Source of the DNA: Syntrophaceae bacterium UBA4778
GTDB lineage: Bacteria > Desulfobacterota > Syntrophia > Syntrophales > UBA4778
Reading direction: 5' to 3'
Assembly (NCBI GenBank): GCA_002403175.1
Contig: DHHG01000229.1
Location: forward strand, 1-6,315
DNA: 6,315 bases
Shown here: in pieces, positions 1 to 6,176 of the stretch
How the letters are laid out: every line of letters starts with the position of its first letter
Position numbering within the stretch: position 1 is the stretch's first letter
The notes under the pieces: generated by a model
Databases searched by the model: none
Told to the model about the DNA's origin: nothing
Seen by the model: only the letters and a program-made list of their open reading frames with translations
Made by a program: the position numbers and the translations under genes

Positions 1-655
1 AACTCATCATTCGCACCATGCGATACCCTTTTGTCATGATCAGAACGGCCCCGATGGGAATCAGACAGGCAATAAGAGCTGAGATGTGCAATCCCCTGCT
101 CCCGGCAAGATAGAACATTGACATCAAAACCGATGCGATTATGACGGCTGTTCCGAAATCAGGCTGAAGCATGATTAATCCGATCATAATCCCGGCAATT
201 ACAAGGGGGATGAGCAATGCCTCTTTGAACTGAGTTATATATTGATTTCTTTTCGATAAATAATAGGCCAGGAATATGATAAACAGAATCTTCACCCCCT
301 CCGTAACCTGAAAGGAAAGGAAGCCGAGCCTTAACCATCTTCTTGCTCCCCCGACCTTTACGCCGACATGGGGAATAAGAATAATGCAAAGCAGGAAGAA
401 GGAAACCAGAATTCCCGGATACGCAACCTTCCTCAGTTTCTCATATGGGATTCTGGACATAGTTAACATTCCCGCAAGCCCGACCATAACAAAAAAGAGC
501 TGCTTTTTTAAAAAATAATAGCCGTCTCCAAATTTTTGGGCCGCAAGAATAGAACTTGAACTGTATATCATGGCTGTCCCGAACGTGACCAGGACCAGGG
601 TCGCCATCATCAGAACGAAATCGGGTCGCAACCCTTTTGTAAAAAAATCATTCAT
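1..655 (-). CDS. ftsW: FtsW, septal peptidoglycan glycosyltransferase (N-terminal 218 residues; 3' part beyond window)
   Basis: FtsW is a SEDS-family polytopic membrane protein that polymerises lipid II into glycan strands at the division septum with its partner transpeptidase FtsI. The frame is open from an ATG at 655 to the left edge, giving 218 codons; the family is usually about 370-400 residues, so roughly 40% is missing. About seven hydrophobic segments are visible, near residues 14-34, 52-66, 79-97, 121-133, 147-164, 169-184 and 190-207. Family signatures are GGARRWLRLG (102-111), the region after it at FLSFQ (112-116), and the SEDS hallmark LQPDFGTA (163-170). The final GYRMVRMMS matches the segment before the large periplasmic loop, whose catalytic aspartate lies outside the window. 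Its start overlaps the end of murD by 8 nt, which implies coupled translation. One oddity is QVTE at 116-119, where the family normally has QPSE or QPAE. RodA is the main alternative, but the dcw context favours FtsW. Confidence 0.95.
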   Translation of the reverse strand, partial: MNDFFTKGLRPDFVLMMATLVLVTFGTAMIYSSSSILAAQKFGDGYYFLKKQLFFVMVGLAGMLTMSRIPYEKLRKVAYPGILVSFFLLCIILIPHVGVKVGGARRWLRLGFLSFQVTEGVKILFIIFLAYYLSKRNQYITQFKEALLIPLVIAGIMIGLIMLQPDFGTAVIIASVLMSMFYLAGSRGLHISALIACLIPIGAVLIMTKGYRMVRMMS

Positions 656-2000
656 GGGAAAATTCTCTCACCAGTTGTTTGAAAAACCGGCCCCGCTCCG
701 CATAATTTGCAAACTCATCAAAGCTGGCACAACCGGGTGAAAGCAAAACAACATCACCGGAGACCGCATCGCGACAGGCAACTGAAAAAGCCCCTTTCAA
801 ATCCTTGGCTATTTCCGTTTCGATAACACCACCCGTCAGAAGATGAATGCGTTCGCGCGACTCTCCAAAAATAACCAGCTTTTTTACACGTTCCCGAATG
901 AGCGGCACCAAAGAATCGAAATCTCCTCCTTTATCTCTGCCTCCCAGCAAAAGGATAACGGGATCGGAAAAGCTCTCTATTGCCCGAACAACCGCTCCCA
1001 CATTCGTTCCTTTGGAATCGTCATAAAATCGAATCCCTCGCTTTTCGCCGGCAAATTCGATGCGGTGAGAAACACCGTTGAATTGTGACACCGCATCTAT
1101 GATCTGCTGGGGCTGGCACCCGCACTTGCGTACGGCAAGTATGGCGGACATGACATTTTCGATATTGTGGATTCCCGGTATTTTGATCATATCAAGTGGA
1201 TACGTCTCGGAGATCCCGGAATCGTAATTTTGCAACAGGCTTCCTTGCAGGCAAATCCCGTTGGCAGGTTGGGATTTGGTACTGAAATATTTGACCTCCG
1301 CTTGAATCCTGTCGGATAGAAAAATAGATTCGGGTTCATCTCCGTTAAGGATTGCCAGATCACCATCTTTTTGATTTACAAAAACCTTTTCCTTGGCCGA
1401 TCGATATGCTGCAAATGTCCCGTGATAGTCGATATGGTCACAGGTCGTATTCAGAAGTATGGCCACGTAGGGTTGAAAGGTTTGTGTCCATTCAAGCTGA
1501 AAACTGCTTACTTCCGCCACGATGAAATCCAAATCGCTTTCATTATCTACGCACCCGATCAGAGGATTGCCGATATTCCCACCGACAAACACCTTTTTCC
1601 CCGCATGCTTTAATATTTCTCCAATCAGGGTTGTTACAGTTGTCTTGCCGTTTGTGCCGGTAATTGCCACGATCGGCTTTCGAATAAGTCTTGAGGCAAT
1701 TTCTATTTCGCTTAATACAGGAATACCTTTTTCAGCCGCCCGCTTCAGCAGCGGATTGAACGGAGGGACGCCGGGAGACGGGATAATCATGTCGGCATCT
1801 TCGATTATATCCGGATTGTAATCCCTGATTTCCACCTGATTGCGGATTTGCCCCAGGACGGAAAGCGCCTGCTCAAGTTCAGATAATGGCTTCTCGTCTG
1901 TCAGAATGATTTGAGCACCCCGCTCATAAAGAAAGCGAGCGACAGCTATCCCGGTTTTGCCGAGACCTATGATAATTACTTTTTGCCCGGATAAATTCAC
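648..2000 (-). CDS. murD: MurD, UDP-N-acetylmuramoyl-L-alanine:D-glutamate ligase
   Basis: MurD (EC 6.3.2.9) is a cytoplasmic ATP-dependent ligase that adds D-glutamate to UDP-MurNAc-L-alanine. Its 450 residues match the family length. The N-terminal Rossmann-like UDP-binding domain has GLGKTGIA (12-19) and SPGVP (75-79). The central ATPase domain has the P-loop ITGTNGKTTVTT (113-124), GGNIGNPL (140-147), EVSSFQLE (163-170), DHIDYHG (188-194) and AYRSAKEKVF (198-207), where K203 is the expected carbamylated lysine. The C-terminal domain has SHRIEF (311-316), DDSKGTN (327-333), LLGGRDKGGDF (351-361) and SPGCASFDEF (421-430). The start is GTG: no other start codon precedes the nucleotide-binding strand at residues 8-12, and AAAGGA sits 7 nt upstream. 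It follows mraY by 14 bp and overlaps ftsW by 8 nt. TTCDH, usually TxxDH with Pro or Glu before the Asp, and SPGCASFD, often SPACASFD, are mild deviations. All key ligase motifs are intact. Confidence 0.98.
   Translation of the reverse strand: MNLSGQKVIIIGLGKTGIAVARFLYERGAQIILTDEKPLSELEQALSVLGQIRNQVEIRDYNPDIIEDADMIIPSPGVPPFNPLLKRAAEKGIPVLSEIEIASRLIRKPIVAITGTNGKTTVTTLIGEILKHAGKKVFVGGNIGNPLIGCVDNESDLDFIVAEVSSFQLEWTQTFQPYVAILLNTTCDHIDYHGTFAAYRSAKEKVFVNQKDGDLAILNGDEPESIFLSDRIQAEVKYFSTKSQPANGICLQGSLLQNYDSGISETYPLDMIKIPGIHNIENVMSAILAVRKCGCQPQQIIDAVSQFNGVSHRIEFAGEKRGIRFYDDSKGTNVGAVVRAIESFSDPVILLLGGRDKGGDFDSLVPLIRERVKKLVIFGESRERIHLLTGGVIETEIAKDLKGAFSVACRDAVSGDVVLLSPGCASFDEFANYAERGRFFKQLVREFSHE
665..672 (-). 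promoter_or_regulatory. Ribosome-binding site of ftsW
   Basis: GGTGAGAG lies inside the last codons of murD, with 9 nt between it and the ftsW ATG at 655. GGTGA matches part of the anti-Shine-Dalgarno complement, although the best-paired bases sit rather far (12 nt) from the start. The site supports ATG 655 as the start and fits initiation coupled to murD termination, since the murD stop lies 3 nt past the ATG. Confidence 0.55.
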
Positions 2001-2007
2001 GGACCAG

Positions 2008-2013
2008 TCCTTT
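2008..2013 (-). promoter_or_regulatory. Ribosome-binding site deciding the GTG start of murD
   Basis: AAAGGA lies in the 14 bp gap between the mraY TAA stop (2015-2017) and the murD GTG (1998-2000), with 7 nt of spacing. This near-ideal placement confirms the GTG start. Because the site almost touches the mraY stop codon, ribosomes ending mraY translation could hand over directly to murD. Confidence 0.75.
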
Positions 2014-2014
2014 C

Positions 2015-3091
2015 TTATCTTAATTTCAAGGTACTAATGGCGACAAGAGCCAGGATAATTGTTATGATCCAGAAGCGCACGATGACCTTGGGTTCTGCCC
2101 ACCCTTTCAACTCGAAATGATGATGGATGGGAGCCATTCTGAAAATACGCTTTCCATGTGAAATTTTGAACCAACCAACCTGGAAAATAACCGAAAAGGT
2201 CTCCAGCACAAAAATCCCGCCAACAATTGCAAGCAGAATTTCTTGTTTGGTTGTAACGGCAAGCGTTCCCAAAGCTCCTCCGAGCGAAAGAGAGCCGACA
2301 TCGCCCATAAAAATCTGAGCGGGATAAGTGTTATACCATAGAAAACCGATTCCGGCTCCGGTCATCGCCCCGCAGAAAACAGCCAACTCCCCGGTACCCG
2401 CCACATAGGGTATCTGAAGATAGCTTGCTATCCGGAAATTCCCGGCGAAATAGGCGAAGAAAAGATATGTCCCGAAACAAACAAGAGCAGGACCAATTGC
2501 CAGGCCGTCCAGACCGTCGGTGAGATTGACTGCATTCGCCGCTCCAACGATAATAAAGGTTGAAAGCAAGATGTATCCCCACCCGATATCCGGCACGATG
2601 GTCTTGAAAAAAGGAATCGTAATACTTGAACTGAAGCCCGGCTTTATAAACAAAATAACGCTTACAAAAAGTGCAATCAGGCATTCAGCACTTAGTCTGG
2701 CTTTTCCGGAAAGCCCTTTGGTCCCGTTGGAGAGCTTCCGATAATCATCAATGGATCCGATCAGCCCGTAACCGACTGTTACGAGCAGAACCAGCCATAC
2801 ATAATCTACTGTGAGATTCGCCCATAAAAGGGTGGAGACGGATACGGAAAAAATAATCAGAATGCCTCCCATGGTAGGCGTCCCTTGTTTGGTAAAATGA
2901 GAATTGGGTCCGTCTTCCCGGATATTTTGTCCGATCTGAAGAGACTGGAGCTTGCGGATCAGAAAGGGTCCGAGCACAAATGCGATAATCATCGCTGTAA
3001 TCATGGCATAGATCGTCCGGAAGGTAATATACCGGAAGACATTGAAAAAGCTGTGCGATGTATATAAAGGATATAAAAGATGATAAAGCAC
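2015..3091 (-). CDS. mraY: MraY, phospho-N-acetylmuramoyl-pentapeptide transferase (lipid I synthase)
   Basis: MraY (EC 2.7.8.13) is an integral inner-membrane enzyme that transfers phospho-MurNAc-pentapeptide from UDP to undecaprenyl phosphate, making lipid I. At 358 residues it is full length (E. coli MraY is 360). The hydrophobic pattern is that of the ten-helix family. Diagnostic motifs are [10 protein letters not shown] (16-25), [17 protein letters not shown] (60-76), the aspartate pair in IGSIDDYRK (D115, D116), [13 protein letters not shown] (186-198), [19 protein letters not shown] (254-272, with catalytic D264) and the histidine motif [10 protein letters not shown] (321-330). The start is [13 protein letters not shown] is conserved near the N terminus, no other start codon precedes it, and AGGAG lies 6 nt upstream. 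It follows murF after a 62 bp A-rich gap, the only sizeable gap among the complete genes, and is followed by murD 14 bp later. It converts the product of the MurD-MurE-MurF steps, so the context agrees with the assignment. No missing catalytic residue is seen. Confidence 0.98.
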   Translation of the reverse strand: MLYHLLYPLYTSHSFFNVFRYITFRTIYAMITAMIIAFVLGPFLIRKLQSLQIGQNIREDGPNSHFTKQGTPTMGGILIIFSVSVSTLLWANLTVDYVWLVLLVTVGYGLIGSIDDYRKLSNGTKGLSGKARLSAECLIALFVSVILFIKPGFSSSITIPFFKTIVPDIGWGYILLSTFIIVGAANAVNLTDGLDGLAIGPALVCFGTYLFFAYFAGNFRIASYLQIPYVAGTGELAVFCGAMTGAGIGFLWYNTYPAQIFMGDVGSLSLGGALGTLAVTTKQEILLAIVGGIFVLETFSVIFQVGWFKISHGKRIFRMAPIHHHFELKGWAEPKVIVRFWIITIILALVAISTLKLR

Positions 3092-3153
3092 TCCAAGCTC
3101 CTATGCTTTTATCTTTTTTTTAAAAATGTTGCTATTCACTTCTTTTTCCAAGT
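3092..3153 (-). other. 62 bp A-rich murF-mraY intergenic leader
   Basis: This is the only noncoding gap of any size between complete genes. On the coding strand it is about 29% G+C by hand count and purine-rich, with a T5A8 run in the middle and the mraY ribosome-binding site at its end. I see no stem-loop with a T-tract, so no intrinsic terminator. No convincing paired -35 and -10 boxes are visible: TTGGAA and GATAAA both occur but not at usable spacing. The likeliest role is an unstructured, A-rich translation leader for mraY. Confidence 0.6.
3098..3102 (-). promoter_or_regulatory. Ribosome-binding site deciding the GTG start of mraY
   Basis: AGGAG with 6 nt of spacing precedes the GTG at 3089-3091. 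It is a strong Shine-Dalgarno match in an otherwise A-rich leader, so mraY appears able to initiate independently rather than only by coupling to murF. Confidence 0.75.
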
Positions 3154-4575
3154 TCACTCTGTGATGCCGATCACCTTTATTAATTTCTGGGTCACCTCTT
3201 CCATTCTTAGTCGCCTGGAAGCTTTGATCAGAACCCAATCACCACTTTGAAGAAAATCTTGTACAGCGGATGCAACTTGATCGGTACTTCCCATCATAAA
3301 TATCTGATCGCCGCGAAGTCCTCCCTTCTCGGCGCCTTCAGCAACTGCCCGGGAGAATTCTCCACTTAAAAAAAGCCTCTCCACCCCTTTGGACGCCAGA
3401 CTCTCACCGACTTGCTTATGCAGTTTTTCCGCTTGTCTACCCAATTCCAGCATATCCCCCAGCACGACTATAGCCCTGCCCTGACCTTTCAAATCTATCA
3501 GAGCGTTCAAAGCAGCCTCTACAGAATCGGGATTTGCATTATAAGCATCATTGATTATAGAACTGCCATTGCGTAATCGAATGATCTCCATCCTTCCTGA
3601 TACGGGCCGAAATGCTTCCAGTCCCGTTTTGATGGCACCTCCTGTAATCCCAAGGCACCGGGAAATTGCAGCGGCTGCGAGTGCATTGTAAATATTATGC
3701 CGGCCAGGCACTCCCAGAGTCACACCTGTTTTCTCTCCACCCATGACCAGATCAAAGCAAAGATTTTGGAATCCTTCGTTCCTGATACAGACCGCACGCA
3801 CATCCGCCTCATTTTCTATTCCGTATGTGAAGACGGGTCCTTTTCTCTGGTTGGCCATTATTTTTAGGGTGGAATTGTCACTATTAACCACTACCATTCC
3901 CGTATTTGCCAATCCCTTGTAAAGATCGCTTTTTTCCTCCCTCACGGTTTCCAGGTTTTTGAAGCCTTCCAAGTGAGCCGATCCGATATTGGTGATCAGT
4001 CCGATCGTGGGATTAGCGATTTCGGTAAGTCGTGCAATTTCTCCCCGTCTGTTTGTGCCCATTTCCAGTATGGAGGCCTCATGGGTCTGATCCATTTTTA
4101 GAATAGTAAGAGGAAGTCCGATCAGGTTGTTGAGATTGCCCTCATTCTTTAGAAGCCGCTTTTCCTGCTCAACGATACGGGCCGCCATCTCCTTGGTTGT
4201 TGTTTTTCCCGAACTCCCTGTAATACCCACAACCGGAATTGAAAAATGTTTTCGCCAGAATTTGGCTATGTCACCCAAAGCTTTGAGCGTATCTTCCACA
4301 ATAATGACAATGGTTGAACTGTCGAGGGAACCAAGCTTTCCGAGCTCGCTCCTTTGGACAATCAGACCGGATGCGCCTTTTTGGACTACATCCGACAGAA
4401 AATCATGCCCATTATAGCGCTCGCCGATCAGAGGAACAAAAATTTCTCCATTCAAGACTGATCTGGAATCAGTTGATAATCCTTGAAATTGATGATCCGC
4501 CCTGCCTTGAAAGAGCGCTCCTTTCGTCGCCGCGGCAATTTCTATCGCTGTCAGGACGGGCAAGCTTTTTTTCAA
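3154..4575 (-). CDS. murF: MurF, UDP-MurNAc-tripeptide:D-alanyl-D-alanine ligase
   Basis: MurF (EC 6.3.2.10) is a cytoplasmic ATP-dependent ligase that adds D-Ala-D-Ala to the UDP-MurNAc-tripeptide, completing the pentapeptide used by MraY. At 473 residues it is close to the family norm of about 450-470. The N-terminal substrate-binding domain has STDSR (34-38) and GERYNGHDF (51-59). The ATPase domain has the P-loop GITGSSGKTTTKEM (117-130), NEGNLNNLIGLP (144-155), EMGTNRRGEI (171-180), TNIGSAHLEGF (195-205) and REEKSDLYKGL (212-222), where K215 is the expected carbamylated lysine. The C-terminal domain has SGRMEI (326-331), NDAYNANPDS (342-351), VLGDMLELG (371-379) and KASRRLRMEEV (451-461), where many homologues read KGSR. 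TTG at 4575 is chosen as the start because AGGGGG lies 6 nt upstream and the TTG overlaps the murE stop as TTGA. A second in-frame TTG at codon 5 (4561-4563) is less likely. Confidence 0.97.
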   Translation of the reverse strand: MKKSLPVLTAIEIAAATKGALFQGRADHQFQGLSTDSRSVLNGEIFVPLIGERYNGHDFLSDVVQKGASGLIVQRSELGKLGSLDSSTIVIIVEDTLKALGDIAKFWRKHFSIPVVGITGSSGKTTTKEMAARIVEQEKRLLKNEGNLNNLIGLPLTILKMDQTHEASILEMGTNRRGEIARLTEIANPTIGLITNIGSAHLEGFKNLETVREEKSDLYKGLANTGMVVVNSDNSTLKIMANQRKGPVFTYGIENEADVRAVCIRNEGFQNLCFDLVMGGEKTGVTLGVPGRHNIYNALAAAAISRCLGITGGAIKTGLEAFRPVSGRMEIIRLRNGSSIINDAYNANPDSVEAALNALIDLKGQGRAIVVLGDMLELGRQAEKLHKQVGESLASKGVERLFLSGEFSRAVAEGAEKGGLRGDQIFMMGSTDQVASAVQDFLQSGDWVLIKASRRLRMEEVTQKLIKVIGITE

Positions 4576-6101
4576 TTACGGCCCCCTGCTTTAAGCTCAT
4601 GAAATATTTCCCGGCTCACGACCCTGTCGTCGAAAGTCAATACTTCATTTCCGATTATTTGATAATTTTCATGCCCTTTACCCGCAATAAGAACAATATC
4701 GGAGGAACCGGCAAGGGCAATTGCCGTATGGATTGCCGCCCTGCGATCGGCGATGATGCAATATCCTTTCTCCCGGGAAATGATCCCGTTGTCTAATTCC
4801 TCGGGGCTGTATCTCCTGCAAAAACCGTTTATCCCTTGTTCAATTTGCCCGATAATGGTTGCCGGATTTTCGGACCTGGGATTGTCCGAGGTCAGAATCG
4901 TGAGATCACTATATTCAACAGCGACCTTCCCCATTAGGGGTCGTTTCCCCGAATCCCGATCGCCGCCACATCCGAAAACGGTAATAACCCTTTTTTCCTT
5001 AAACTCTGCAATGTTCTGGAGAGCTCGCCTTAAAGCGTCATCCGTATGTGCATAATCAACAAAAACAGACGGTTCTCCCGCAAAACTAACCTTTTCCATA
5101 CGACCCGGGATATTTTTTAAACCCTTGATCCCATCCTGAATTGCGGTAACCGGAATTTTCAGGGCGTAAGCCGTCGACACCGCGGACAGGATATTATAAA
5201 GATTGAATTTCCCGATCAATGGGGATTGGATTGCAAAAGATTCCCCCTGAGTTTGAATTTGCGTTTTGATTCCATGGACAGAAAGCTGGATATCGAATAC
5301 CGAAAAATCTGCTGTATGATCAATCGCACAGGTAAGGAAGGAATCCGGCATTTCTTTCTGGAGCCTTGCTACCCAAGGGTCATCAATATTCAGGATGGAT
5401 TTCGCACCATTGCCGCCTTTTACAAGCATCTCGAAAAGCCTCTTCTTGACCTGGAAGTACTCTTCCATTGTCTTGTGGTAGTCGAGATGGTCCTGTGTCA
5501 AATTGGTAAAGATACCGGCCTGAAATTGGCAATCATCAACCCGCCCCAAATCGAGGGCATGCGAGGAAACCTCCATAATAACATGAGATACGCCTGCATC
5601 GGCCATTTCTCTAAGGATCCGCTGCAGGTCGAGCGATTCGGGTGTCGTATTTGGAGCCGGTAGAATATTATTTCCATACCGATAATTAATTGTACCGATT
5701 ACGCCGGGTCTAGCCCCGGCCGATTTCAATATGGATTCAAGGAGAAATGTGGTAGTCGTCTTCCCGTTCGTACCAGTTACCCCGATAACACACAACTCGG
5801 AAGAAGGATTCCTGTAGAAATTCCTCCCCAGAAGACCCAGCGTGCGACGAGCATCGCGAACCTTAATCACAGTAATCCCATCCGGGACAGGCATTTCTTT
5901 CTCAATAATAATATATTTAGCCCCGGCTGCTACGGCGCTGTTTATAAAATCATGCCCATCTGATTTAAATCCCGGAACGGCTACGAAGAGCGATCCCTCT
6001 TTGCACTTACGTGAATCATAGCAAACGGACGCGACTTCCCCGTCCATTAGGCAGGAGATATCGATTATATCAATATCTGTCAATAACTCTCTTAAATTCA
6101 A
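4572..6101 (-). CDS. murE: MurE, UDP-MurNAc-L-Ala-D-Glu:meso-2,6-diaminopimelate ligase
   Basis: MurE is a cytoplasmic ATP-dependent ligase that adds the third residue of the peptidoglycan stem peptide. Its 509 residues fit the family (about 480-510). The N-terminal domain has YDSRKCKEGSLFVAVPG (28-44). The ATPase domain has the P-loop GVTGTNGKTTTT (107-118), NTTPESLDLQ (151-160), MEVSSHALDLGR (176-187) and TNLTQDHLDYH (199-209), followed by K219, the expected carbamylated lysine. The C-terminal domain has PGRME (332-336), VDYAHTDDAL (348-357), FGCGGDRDSGKRPLMG (376-391), DNPR (406-409) and AGKGHENYQ (473-481). The DNPR arginine contacts meso-diaminopimelate in E. coli and M. tuberculosis MurE, so a DAP-type enzyme (EC 6.3.2.13) is predicted rather than a lysine type. 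The start is TTG: an in-frame TGA lies three codons upstream, no ATG is near in frame, and AAGGA sits 9 nt before it. The NLRELL that follows resembles NLRDLL at the start of E. coli MurE. DYAHTDDAL usually reads DYAHTPDAL. It is 75 bp after the ftsI stop and overlaps murF by 4 nt. Confidence 0.98.
   Translation of the reverse strand: MNLRELLTDIDIIDISCLMDGEVASVCYDSRKCKEGSLFVAVPGFKSDGHDFINSAVAAGAKYIIIEKEMPVPDGITVIKVRDARRTLGLLGRNFYRNPSSELCVIGVTGTNGKTTTTFLLESILKSAGARPGVIGTINYRYGNNILPAPNTTPESLDLQRILREMADAGVSHVIMEVSSHALDLGRVDDCQFQAGIFTNLTQDHLDYHKTMEEYFQVKKRLFEMLVKGGNGAKSILNIDDPWVARLQKEMPDSFLTCAIDHTADFSVFDIQLSVHGIKTQIQTQGESFAIQSPLIGKFNLYNILSAVSTAYALKIPVTAIQDGIKGLKNIPGRMEKVSFAGEPSVFVDYAHTDDALRRALQNIAEFKEKRVITVFGCGGDRDSGKRPLMGKVAVEYSDLTILTSDNPRSENPATIIGQIEQGINGFCRRYSPEELDNGIISREKGYCIIADRRAAIHTAIALAGSSDIVLIAGKGHENYQIIGNEVLTFDDRVVSREIFHELKAGGRN
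4582..4587 (-). promoter_or_regulatory. Ribosome-binding site deciding the TTG start of murF
   Basis: AGGGGG lies in the last codons of murE, 6 nt before the TTG at 4573-4575. The TTG shares bases with the murE TGA (TTGA), so this site would recruit or retain ribosomes finishing murE. Its spacing favours this TTG over the second TTG four codons downstream. Confidence 0.6.
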
Positions 6102-6176
6102 ATTACATCATCCTTATTCAAGGCAAAAACCAGCTTTTTTCAAAGCCGTTTTCAACAACGGGGGAGTAAACAGGCC
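6102..6176 (-). other. ftsI-murE intergenic gap with in-frame open extension
   Basis: The gap after the ftsI TAG holds 20 sense codons in the same frame, ending at a TAA (6114-6116) that abuts the murE ribosome-binding site. The hypothetical peptide contains LKTALKKAGFCLE, which resembles the helix-turn-strand beginning of a PASTA repeat. The same DNA can form a small hairpin followed by TTTTT (6125-6148). Whether any of this is functional cannot be told from the sequence; it may be a decayed end of ftsI. Confidence 0.4.
6111..6115 (-). promoter_or_regulatory. Ribosome-binding site deciding the TTG start of murE
   Basis: AAGGA lies 9 nt before the TTG at 6099-6101. Between them sits a two-codon minimal frame, ATG ATG TAA (6103-6111), whose ATGs overlap or lie within 2 nt of the site and so are unlikely to be initiators themselves. 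A TAA in the ftsI frame (6114-6116) overlaps the first bases of the site. Confidence 0.6.

Noticed and set aside
159..389. Minus-strand open frame of 76 codons inside ftsW in another frame
   Set aside because: The ftsW frame is continuous through this region with membrane segments and the LQPDFGTA signature.
843..1821. Several plus-strand open frames of 80-99 codons opposite murD
   Set aside because: All are antisense to conserved MurD sequence, with no independent support from motifs or ribosome-binding sites.
2331..2684. Minus-strand open frame of 117 codons inside mraY in another frame
   Set aside because: The mraY frame carries all the conserved transferase motifs here, and the alternative peptide is rich in Arg, Ser and Cys as expected of an out-of-frame reading.
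3092..3153. Possible sigma-70 promoter for mraY
   Set aside because: TTGGAA and GATAAA each match their consensus boxes at about four of six positions but are not separated by 16-18 bp, and A-rich DNA yields such matches by chance.
4561..4563. Second in-frame TTG of murF as the true start
   Set aside because: The first TTG has AGGGGG at 6 nt and the TTGA overlap with murE; the second would put the site too far away (18 nt).
4314..4796. Plus-strand open frame of 160 codons spanning the murE/murF junction
   Set aside because: It is antisense to two intact conserved genes, has no recognisable domain, and crosses their overlap.
4875..4886. Lysine-type MurE
   Set aside because: The motif is DNPR, with the arginine expected in meso-DAP-adding enzymes.
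5226..5663. Plus-strand open frame of 145 codons inside murE
   Set aside because: It lies wholly antisense to the conserved MurE ATPase and C-terminal regions, shows no recognisable family, and its composition is that of a shadow frame.
4572..6101. MurE-MurF fusion protein, as found in some bacteria
   Set aside because: A TGA ends murE and murF starts in a different frame within the 4 nt overlap.
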